Part shown: piece after piece, positions 44,041 through 55,300 of the stretch
How the letters are laid out: the number at the start of each line of letters is the position of its first letter
How positions within the stretch are numbered: the stretch's first letter is position 1
Origin: Euborellia annulipes
Taxonomy: Eukaryota > Arthropoda > Insecta > Dermaptera > Anisolabididae
Direction of reading: 5' to 3'
Length of the DNA stretch: 64,000 nucleotides
NCBI GenBank assembly: GCA_023213315.1
Contig: JAKCPI010000901.1
Span: forward strand, 62,001 to 126,000
Position numbers and translations under genes: made by a program
The notes under the pieces: model-generated
Seen by the model: the letters and a program-made list of their open reading frames with translations, nothing else
Databases searched by the model: none
What the model was told of the DNA's origin: nothing

Positions 44041-44285
44041 CTCGTCGGGTCCCCTTGAAAGAGTTTGAATTAATCAGGCGCATGCGCAGTTATTATATAT
44101 CCGATTGTTTCAAACTTTTGGAATAACTTAAATTGTTGGAGTAGTTAAAAATTAAAATATTATGAACACCCTAATTACATTTCTAGCTATGTGCGTACAA
44201 AGGAAGCTTGAAGCTTAGTACAGACGCCTTGTGATATTTAACTCATTCTTGATGCCGAATGGCATAATGAGACAAGCGATTATTC

Positions 44286-44287
<2 letters not shown>

Positions 44288-44326
<39 letters not shown>
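44288..44326. repeat. TA microsatellite
   Basis: An uninterrupted TA run of about 39 nt. Similar shorter runs lie at 37260, 37733 and 56213. Confidence 0.9.
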
Positions 44327-44335
<9 letters not shown>

Positions 44336-45956
44336 TTTTTCTTTTTATTTAATATTATGACATTTTTCTATTTAAAGAAATTTCTTCTAAAACTCGGGAT
44401 TTTTTTTCATAAATTTATGCTAATTTTAGTTAAAAACAATTCCATTAAGTATCGAAACAAATTGATTGAATACTTCTAAACAAACAATAAAAAATAGTTA
44501 TTTTTTAAACTAAAGTGATTTAAATATCACCGATTTATTTATTATTATTTTTTTTTTTTTATTTCAAGAACATTTCAGATAATCAATTTTATTTAATTTC
44601 TGTAATAGTGTAATAAGTTGAGATGCCACAGATCGCATGAAGAATGACAGGTGTTTTGTCATTATTATTTTGGTTATAAATATCAAGCTTATTTTATAAA
44701 AAATTTGGCAGAAGGGATTTTTTTTTTTTAATATCGCACTTTTCTACTTTTTTTTTTTTAAATGCTGTTAAATAATTATTTTTTTATGTTTAATTTTGGT
44801 CAAGTTCCATAAAAGAATGTGGTCCAAATTTAATAAATTCTAGTGTTGCCAAATGCCATTATTAAAAACAAAACAAAAAAAAAAATATTCCTCCTTTCGG
44901 CTCTGGTGTTTATTGTGGAAAAAGCTTTTTTTTAGAAAAAATAAAAAAGGAATAAATAAAAATAAAAGAATCAAGAAAATTGTAGATTTATTTAACATTT
45001 TTTTTTTATTTCACAATGGAATACTTAAATGTGTTGAAAAAACAAATTGTAAAATAATTTATTAATGATAAATATATATATATATATATAAATATATATT
45101 TATATTGTAAAGCTAAATTAGCATGAGGTGATCTCTAAAAGGAGTTCTTTTCAAAAAAAGATCTCCAAGATTTAAAAAAAAAAAAAAAAAAAAAATAATA
45201 ATAATTAGCAGCACTATAATTCTATTAAAAAATGCTAGACTATTCCGTAACATAAATTGTAGTTTATACATAAATGAATTTTTTTCCATTTGAAAATTTA
45301 AATTTTCTTTTTTTTTGTAATATCGCAATTTTATTGATACAATATGCAATATTTTTTTTTTTTTTTTAAATAGATACAAATTTAATTTCCATTTTTCAGG
45401 AATAAGAAATAATTCACTATCATATAAAATATACAACTCTATATATATAAATATATATATTAAAAAAAAAAAATATGTTGGAAAAAAAAAAATCTGAAAA
45501 AATTAACACGTCAACCTCTGTGAGGTTTTATAATCTTGAGTAATGCAATGTCGAATCGTAATAATAAAAAAAAAAAAAAAAGTAATCATTAATATATAAA
45601 TATGTCATTAAAAATTTTAAAAAACGAATTTATTATTGTGTATTGAATTTACCTAGAAAACATTGCATGACTCAAAAAATTCTTATGATACAAATGATAC
45701 AAAAAAGTTTTGGTAACAATATATAAACTCTATTATCATCTTAACCCCTAAAATATGGTCTTCCTTTACAAAAAAAAAAAATAATGAGAGAAATCTTTTA
45801 GTAAAAATATCAAGAGATTTACATACAAATAAGTTAAGCAGAAAATCCAAATTTTTAAACACGATTACATATATTAGATATATAAAATTCATTTATATCT
45901 TAATGATTAAGAAATATTATTCTTCTTTTTAAATTAACCAAAAATTAAGCTTACCC

Positions 45957-46306
45957 TCAGATATCTTTTGGTAGTACAATAGATCTTGTTTCACCGATAT
46001 CCGAGATGTTCATTTTTTTTGTCTCATTACCAAATGAAAAAGAATTTTGTAGCGTTATATTTTTATTCTCATCCGGCGGCGGAGGCCAAACATCATCTAA
46101 CGGTGGAATAATAAATCTACGTTTTGCCGAACTTGGACCGAAAAGTTCATCCTCATCGATCATATTCTCCTCACACATTCTTGGCCTGAATTGAAGTAAT
46201 TGTTCAAGATCTGCGATTAGTTTTTCAGTCGTTGGAAGTTTTTCTCCATCCAATAATTGTTCATTTTCATCAAGAGAAGATTTAAAAAGAAGGCTTCGTG
46301 AACGGC
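45957..46306 (-). CDS. CREB3-like last exon: lumenal domain
   Basis: Acceptor TTTTTTCAG; GC completes the Gly codon split from the preceding exon, then [18 protein letters not shown] and on to SIVLPKDI and TGA (45957-45959). It holds the RSLL cleavage-like site next to the splice junction and three glycosylation sequons. A GTAAGC sits 3 nt after the stop, so an intron in the 3' UTR is conceivable. Confidence 0.92.
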
Positions 46307-49300
46307 CTGAAAAAAGAAAAAATATATATATATATATAAATATTTTCTATATAAATAAATTTCTGATAACTCTTGTTTAGTTTAGAGATGTCTTTATTAA
46401 TCAACAGTGCGGCCCGTGAATGCAAATAATAAACATGTACGGGGGACGTTTGATAAGTCAATGACGGATTTCATAATATTAATCTTAAGCCACTATTTCT
46501 CGAGTTAATAAAATATATTTTTTTAAAATCTTTTCAATTCTAATTTTACGGTGGAAAAAAGAGTAGTTTACTTTGGGTATTCACAATTTTTTTCATACAA
46601 TTAACTGGCAAAAGAAATACCAGTTAAGGGGGCTTCATGAGGGCATATTGCATCTTTAGTTCGAAACTACTGAGTATTTTTTTAAATTTGTAAGCATTTT
46701 ACTTAATAGAATGCTTTTTTTAAATTACGATTAATTAAAAATCATTTTTATTATATTTATAGAAAAAAAACTATTATGAAAATTGTAATTCTAAAAATGT
46801 AAAAAACATTATTCATTAATATCCAACCTATAATAATTAATTAAAGTGGTAACCATAAATTTCGTATTTATTTAAAAATTAACGGCCAAATAGTTGAGCA
46901 CTCTTGCAAAAGTTGGCAGGCTAGTCTAACAGCCGGCATTATCATATTACTTATAAGCCTATATTTATAGATTTTTATTCTAATATATATACTAATATTT
47001 ATAAACTAGTCATTATTAAAAGATCAACGAAGATGAAACAAATACATAAAAATAAATATAGCCCTCTGGTGGCAAATTTTCGTAATAGTTGGGCTTTTAG
47101 CTAACTTTTTAAGACCCCTAACGCCATCCTATCGGCAAAAACATGCGAACAGCTTTGCCTCCTTAAGCCCCTTAAGGACTCTTTTCTGTCTTGTCCTCAG
47201 GGCATTTGCTAATGTACTAAGTTTTTTAAATTATTTGAACTGTAAGACAAGAACAGAGATGACCCTTATATGCTATTTCTTTCCACAGTTAGTGAGTGAG
47301 CAATCCATAAAATTAGTAAAAATAGATTTGTTAGACATTTATCATTTGAATATTTTTTAAAAGGCTTATGATCTAATCACTCTTATCAGTCACTGACTTA
47401 TCAAACCCCTCTCGTAATTATTTTCAGATTATTTATTATATTAGATAGAGGCAATTCATTTTTTTATGCTTCAATGTGACTACGAATTTGTTATTTGGTA
47501 AAACAAATTAAATTTTTTGATTGACTTTGAACAATACAAATTTAAAAGAGATAATAAATAAAAAATAATATAATCCCCTCTTCATGCTAAAAACAATTAT
47601 TTACCTTCTGAATATATATTTTAAAAGCAATTTTTTTTTATTGATAGTGTTTAGATAAGATTGCTTCAAGTCAATTGTTTTTTTTTTTTCAATTAACCTC
47701 ATTTCTGAAATAAATTTTTTATATATAAGAAAAATCTGAGAAAATATTATATTTTTTGAGATAATAACTTAAACTTTTTTTCTAAAACGTCATCTCTTAA
47801 TAGTGATTATTAAATCTGATTTGTCTTCAGAAGGAAGTCAGATGGATTCAATTTTAATCGGATTTTAATTACAACTAAAATGCGCAAATCCTTGATTTTT
47901 TTTCTTTTTTTGTAAAAAAAAGGATAATTTTTGCCGCTTGGGTTTTTTCAACTCTGCTACTGTATTATTTTCTCGTGTATATATAATTATATGTAAAGAT
48001 AAAATTTCTCAAATTAAGCGATTTAAATTTTTTTCCAAGTTTTATAACTTTGAGAAATCTCAACATCGGATTTTTGACATGAATGCAATACTTTCTCTCT
48101 AATATGGGTAAGAGAAAGTAAAAATGGGCTATAAATAAAGAATAAAAAAATTAAATCTATGCCGTATAGCAATTTTAAATCCTTAAAAAAATAAAATTTG
48201 AAATAAATTTTAAAAAATAAAATAAATAAATTTATAAATGAAATTAATCAAATTTATTGACTCGTCACAGATTTATAAAAATGTGGTGTGACTGGTCGCA
48301 GATCACACAACTTTCTCTTAAGTGTCCTGTCACTCCAGATTTTTTGAGTCGAAATATATATTTAGTTTTCACCGATATACATGTAATAGAATTCAAGATG
48401 TAAAATTTATAAAATATATATATTATGTTACCATGGCAACCATTTCTCCTATCTTTCCTATGAAGTACAAGAGTAAAGTGTGCTTCACAAGATTTCAATG
48501 GCAAATTGAGAATATATATTTTAAAGAGCATGCAAAAAAATAAATGATTTTTAAATTTTAATCAAAATCATTGGAGCGAATGATAAATTCAGGAATTTGA
48601 TCAAATCGCTATGGGATATCTATATATAAAACAATCAGAGATTCAGGCGAAGAAAGACCGCTGTCCCCACCCCTCAGAATCGCCCTTTATATATATAGAG
48701 AGAGAGATAAAATAACCAGCGATTGCTTTTTACAAAAAAATAATTTATTTTGCAAATATTAAGGGACTTTGTAAAATCAGACAAGCTGGCTCCCTCAACT
48801 ATTTCAAACAAAACTCTATTTAATCAATCCAAGTTCATAAATGTTATATTAAAATTGGAATTAATACAATAATTAAAACGCCCTCCATATAAATTGTAGA
48901 TAACGAGAAATAATTAAACTAAACTTGATTTTTTTAATTAAGAATATTCTTAAAATTATTTGTTATCTGAAAGAAACATAATTTATTAGTTTTTTTTTTT
49001 TTTTTTTTAATAGATTAAAACACTTTTCTCAAGGTAAATTTCGCAACGATGATTCAGAAAATAAATTTATCTCATTTACCTGATAAATAGGATTTGTTTT
49101 TTTTTTCAGATATGTACGCATATATACCAGTATTGCATAAATAACAATTTTAAAGAAGGTGCCTTTCGCCCAAAAAAGAAAGAAAATTAAAATAGGTATA
49201 CAATTTTACCATTGTTAATGAGTAAAAATTTGCTGCCTCCCCCCCCCCCCCCCACAGCTCACATTAGTCGCGATTACTTCTTTGTCCAGTTTGTGGGAAT

Positions 49301-52300
49301 TTCACGTCCTGCATTCTAAATGAGTAACTTATTTTGTTTTTGGTTTGTAAAATAGAACATCTAAACAAGAACTTTGGTTTTATTATTTACGAAGCTTACG
49401 AAAATATGGCGATGAAACACTAAAAAAAATCTGGTGTGATTGGTCGCACAGCAGATTTTTTGTGTCGAGATATATTTGCATGGACGTAACTAGGGGAGGG
49501 GCCCGGTTCGTCCCCGCCCCAAGAAAAAGTGAAACAATATGGGGCCTTCCAGACCCCCGGGGGATGGCTGGTCACATGACCCCCTCCCAGCAAAATTCCC
49601 TAGTTACGCCCTTGTATATTTAGTTTCCCATAGCACCTTAGTTTCAAACTTGCGTTTTAAATGTTGAATACTATGGTTATTTTTCAAAATTTTAATCTCA
49701 TATTTCGTTATTTTATACACAATAGAGAATCCTAAATAAAAACAAAAATTCATAATTGGAAAAAAAATTTTTCAATGTGTATAAAGTTCCAAAGGGGACC
49801 CCATTTTGAATCGAAATTTACATGCAAATCCCCATTGGGATTTAACATTGGCTATATGGAAGGAAGAGTCGGAAAATGAATTTGAGAAATCTGAAATTCA
49901 TCAGTAAAGTGTACTTCAAACAATTTTTAGGAAAAAATTTACTGATATACTTTTTAAAGTGCATATAAAAAGGCGATTTTGTTCAAAAGCTTATTTTGAC
50001 TGTCCGGGAGGTACCTAACTTAAATATAAAATTTCAATATCGTATCTCAATTCCTTCATGCTTAAAATCGTTATAAACAGACAGACAGACCGATTTGCCG
50101 GACCCATTTTTTCGAACTCAGGGACATCAAAACATGTATATCCATCAAAATCTCGACATCGAATTTTTGACATGATCCCAATACTTTCTATATAATACAT
50201 ATATAGGGTAAGAAAAAGGAAAAAAAGGCTCTGTCAAAATATCGTCTTTTTCATTACATATCAGAAGCAAATCGCAGATGCTGATATGCTGTGTTAAATG
50301 AATTTTTATTAATTAAATAAAGTCGGTATTTTAACGTATTCAAATTGTTTTAATCGTTTTTCAAAGACATTAAGCTTCTCTGTAATCCCACTTTGATGAT
50401 GGCCTTTGAGTCAAAAATCACAGGAATAAATAAAAAAAAAAAAAACAATTTTGCCTTTTCTTCAAGCTTTCATTACCATATACGTAAATTCTCTTAGGCT
50501 TGCGATGTATTTTGGCCTTATCGAAAATAATAAAGCAAAAATCAATTTTTGCACTAAACAACGGAGAACAAATCACAGGAAAATTTATTTCACCCCCCCC
50601 CCCCCCCAGAAAATTTTTTTCGCTACGGTCATTTTAACAAACCATATTAGCGAAAAAGTATTTTCTCGTTGCGATTTTTTTTCAAATTTTTAATTATAAA
50701 TCTCTATTATCTTTTTTCCTAAACTAATATTAATAAAAGGTTTAACTGCGCATTTGTCTTTTTTTTTATATATATTTGTATTAAATGATAAATTATTGAT
50801 CGAATTTACATTTATATTGTTCAAAGTGTAATATGAATTTGCAAATTTGTAATTTTACTTAGCAGAGATCAAGACCTCATGATAAAGCAAGATAAGTGGC
50901 AACCTATCAGAAAGCACATGGCTTGAGAAATGTGATTTTAAAATAATAAATGGATTTTAACTTTTTTACTAGGAGAAATAAATTTGATTTTAGTTTTTTT
51001 ATTTTTATTTGTTAATAAATACATTTCTCAAGGTTTTGCAATGAATGAGTCATGGGTGTTTTAAAACAAGGAAATTTCCTTATGGTATTAGCCAAATAGC
51101 ATAAAAATAAGCGAGTAAATGAATAATTTGAAAAAGATTCATTAAAAAAAGAAAGTTTTGACGAAATTTATTAAGATGGGTTAAGGCACTTCAGGAGGCA
51201 AGCTGTTCGCATGTTTTTGGAAAATTTGCCAACAGATGGCATGATGGTAGGGCTATCTATATTTAATGTATTTGTTTCATCTTCGTTGATCTTTTAATAA
51301 TGACTAGTATAATATTAGTATATATATTATTATTTATTAGTATATATAATAGAATAAAAATTTATAAATGTAGGCTTATAATTGATCTGATAATGCCCGC
51401 TGTGATTCTACCTGCTATCTTTTGCAAGAGTGCTGAACTATTTGGCCTTTAATTTTTAAATAAATACTAAATTTATTTTTGACTTGGTCATCACTTTATT
51501 TAATTATTATAGGTTGGATATTAATGATTTTTACATTTTTAGATTCAAAAAGAAATTACAATTTTCATAATAGAACGTTTTTTGCATTTTTATAAATAAA
51601 AAAAAAAAAAAATATTTTTTAATTAATCGTAATTAAAAAAAAAAGCATTCTATTACGTAAAATGCTCACGAATTTAAATCATTAAAAAAAATGCATAAAA
51701 ATACTTTAAAATTCCTCAGTAGTTTCGGACTAAAGATTCAATGTGTCCCCTTCAAGTTCATTAAAAGCATTAAATATTGAATTTTGTTTTTTCATTTTAA
51801 CAAAGCGGGAGTCCTGATTACATTAAATTTGACCCTCTCCCTCTCTTATTAAAAAAAATATCAAGAATATGTTTTATACTTATGTATTTAAAAAATATAT
51901 ATATTTTTTTTGTATTTCATTAACCACCAAACAATAAATTTTATACTGAGGTTGTGTTTATATGTGGGGTTTCACTAGGTTATGTGAGTAAAAACAAAAA
52001 TTTATATTATACTCGATATATTTCGGGATATTATCCCATCTTCAAGAGTTACAAACGAAAGAGTCGTTCCGAAATATCCCGAAATATATCGAGTATAATA
52101 TAAATTTTTGTTTTTACTCACATAACCTAGTGAAACCCCACATATAAACACAACCTCAGTTTAAAATGTTTCACCTAAAACCTACACCGCAATCTCTAAA
52201 CTTAATAAATTTTATATTACCTGCTAAAGGCATCGGTTTTTCTGATGCAAGTGCGAGTTGTTCTTTCTCTGAAGACATCTCTGAATTGGTGTTTCCATTT

Positions 52301-55300
52301 CCGCGCAAGCTTGGCATCATAACAAGTGCCATCGAGAGCATAAGGACCATAAGACACGTTGCTGGCTGAACTGATTTGCCGCCCGTTTTCGAGACAGCAG
52401 CCTGTAATTTTCTTATTTGAGCGACCAGAGTTTCTTTCTGATTTTGTAGAATATCCTTTTGATTCTCTAATTGTTTAATTCGTTTTACCAAATTCAAATT
52501 TTCTTCAGTGCATTTTTTCACTCTGTAATTATAAAATTAAGCTTATTAATTTAAAATAAATATTAATCTCAACCTCGGAGGAAATTGTAAAGGAGGTTAA
52601 TGCGGTCACTATTTGATATGATTAATTAATAATATCTAAATAATATTTAAAAATAAATTACCTATCTTCAAGGCCATCAATATATTCCTTCTTACGTTTT
52701 CTTGAATCTTGGGCGGAAATTTTATTGCGAATTTTACGACGGATTCGTTTTAATTCTCTCTCTTCTTGTTTAGTTAATGGATAATATTCAGGCAATCGAA
52801 CACCTTCTTTCTGAAGAAGTTTTTTTTCTTCATCTAATTCATTAATAAAAATATATATAAATCGGATAATAATATTGATTGTATTGATTGTTTTATATAA
52901 CTTACGGGTTAATTCAAGCCGAGGATAATGTAATTCTCCTTCATCGCTAGATGTATGTGATTCAGTCGAATTGGGAGAGCTTTTCATTCGTGGTGAGGAA
53001 TTTGTTGAAGAAATTTTATCCGAAGAAGAGTACGATGTGCTTGGCTGTTTAATGATTTTAATTGTTTGCATTTCTCGAAGATCTTTCAGACTAATTGGTA
53101 ATAGAACAGGTCGTGAATTGCCCAATAGTGGCGTAACTTTAAGAACTTGAGTTTGATTATAGATTTTAGGTTGCCTCTTTTTTTCTTTTGGTTCTAAAAA
53201 TAAATTAAAAAATATTAGTATAATGTATAGGGCCAATTAAAAAAAATTAGTATACATAGATAGTAGGGTGGGCCGAAAAAACATTTTTTTTATTTAGAAG
53301 TTGTAATAATGCGGAAAATTTGCTCAGGGGCCCACATCTTGTGGTTACGTGGATGGCGACCACGAGCTGCCCGAGCTGGAATAGGCAGTCCTTCAGTTCT
53401 TTAAATGTCTGTCTCTTCCTTCCTCTTTTCAACAGGTGTCAGACCGTGCGACGAGCCGGCCTGTCCTATTTCTTCCGGTCGTAAAAACGTATGATAGGGT
53501 TGGAGGGATAGAGTAAGGTCCGCCGATAAAATTGCGAATTATATATAGACAAAAAAAAGGGAAAAAAAATATCAAAATCGGTTGACATCATCTGGTCGCA
53601 CAAAGGCTCTAAAGTTGGACAAAATATGAAAAAAATCTTATTTTTTTAATTAGATGTTTTCGTAATGTAATAGTTTGTAACGTCTTCAAAACGAGCCTAA
53701 AAACATGTTTTAATTTGGTTTAGATCATTTAATATCTTCCAAACGCACATAAGCCCCGAATTTTGCCAAAAAAATTAAAAAGTTACATTTTTACGATTTT
53801 TTTTTTAAATATCTTTAATATATATTTTTTTAACGTAATAGTTACACTATTTTGATTTTTTCACTTAAGAACATTGTGTCAATTCAAAAATTAAAAAAAT
53901 ATTCACAAAAATGAAGTTTTTTTTTTCATATTTTGTCAAACTTTAGGGCCTATGGGCGACCGGAAGATGTCAACCGATTTTTATAATTTTTTTGTTTATA
54001 TAATTCGCAACTTTTCCGCGCTTTTACAACTTCTAAATAATAAAAAGTTTTTTCGGCCCACCCTAATAGATAGCTAGAGACAAGCGACTAGATGGAAATT
54101 GATTGCATCAAGAATCAGAAATAATTTTAATGTTCATCAAAATGGAAAACTGTTTTATATATTTCACACTTGGGAATCATCTGGCCACCCCTACCTCACA
54201 CTAGTTACCAGAGCCAAGGGTGACATTTTTACTTTATGTCAGCTTTCACCGTTCGCCTCTGGAACGGCCTCTCCGCGGAGGCAAAGAGGTCGCGATCCCT
54301 GATTGCTTTGTCGAGGCGAGTGAAATTAGGCTTCTTTCGTATGCTATTAAGAGGGCTAAGGGAGCTTTCTAGCTCTAAATAAATTTATTTCTATTTCTAT
54401 TCACCCTTCAAGCGATGGTCCTGCTTGTTTCTTCTTTCAGTAGCATCTATTAAAATTAAATTTGCCAACGATGTCGATGGGAGAAGTGGCTGTTCAATGA
54501 TTAGATCAATACGTAGGAAGAGAGGATCACAGCCAAACAAGAGAGCCTCTATCAAATGAAAATCCCAATCTAAGAAGACGTTTCGGCTTTAATTACAAAA
54601 TGGTATTAACCGAAACGTCTTCTTAGATTTGAATTTTCATTTGATAGAGGCTCTCTTGTTTGGTTGACATCCTCTCTTCATACGTATTGATCTAAATTTG
54701 CCAACACCGTATAGGGCCAAAAGAAGAAGAATTTACTGGCTATTAGGAGTATTATTCATGAAACAAAAAGCGATTTATGAAATTGAAAATGTCATCTCCC
54801 CACTCCCTGAAATGTTGTATTTATATATATATATTTTCTATAATAAATTTATTATGAAATCACAGAAAACAAGTAGGAAAATAAGAAATGAACTCAGGAA
54901 TATAATCTCTTTAAATTCAAGTTTAATTAAATAATATTATCATAATCATTTTCTTGGAGGTGATATAAACACCAAATTACCAAATATATACAAGAATAAA
55001 AGTTATGTTTGCATGGTAAATAATAAATTAATATATTTTGATATTTCCAGGGTTGAGAATTCTAAAGTAGGAAAATTCTACCCAATTTATGGAATAAGTC
55101 TCTATCAGCAATGTCCTCGTGCTTACTTTATGCACGGAAAAATGACTCATGGGTGAGAAAGACGTACTTCTTCTTTCTTAGTCGAAAATATATTGTATCA
55201 AATCTATTTTTTTATATAGGTTTCTTATTTCATAAAAAAGAACTGTATATAGAAAATTTTATTTTTTTTATTAACATGAACTTAACAGTAAGTGATTGTG

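Larger units (their letters stand above)
40452..45956. other. Tail-to-tail intergenic region: kinase 3' UTR and repeats
   Basis: The kinase 3' UTR probably extends some hundreds of bases (TTA microsatellite at 40586-40645, several AATAAA-like strings after 40900) but its end cannot be fixed. Then come the hAT-like element at 42017, the tRNA-derived foldback at 43115 and a long TA microsatellite at 44288-44326. The part 44330-45956 is AT-rich with poly-A/T and probably includes the 3' UTR of the minus-strand bZIP gene. Confidence 0.6.
46307..52220 (-). other. CREB3-like intron 5 (5.9 kb) with repeats
   Basis: It contains family C copies (46640-47165 inverted, 51185-51750), family A pieces (48035-48120, 48272-48590, 49430-50222) with a nested MITE (49479-49614), C tracts at 49238 and 50593, and an inverted repeat at about 51980-52160. 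Other parts are AT-rich. Confidence 0.7.
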
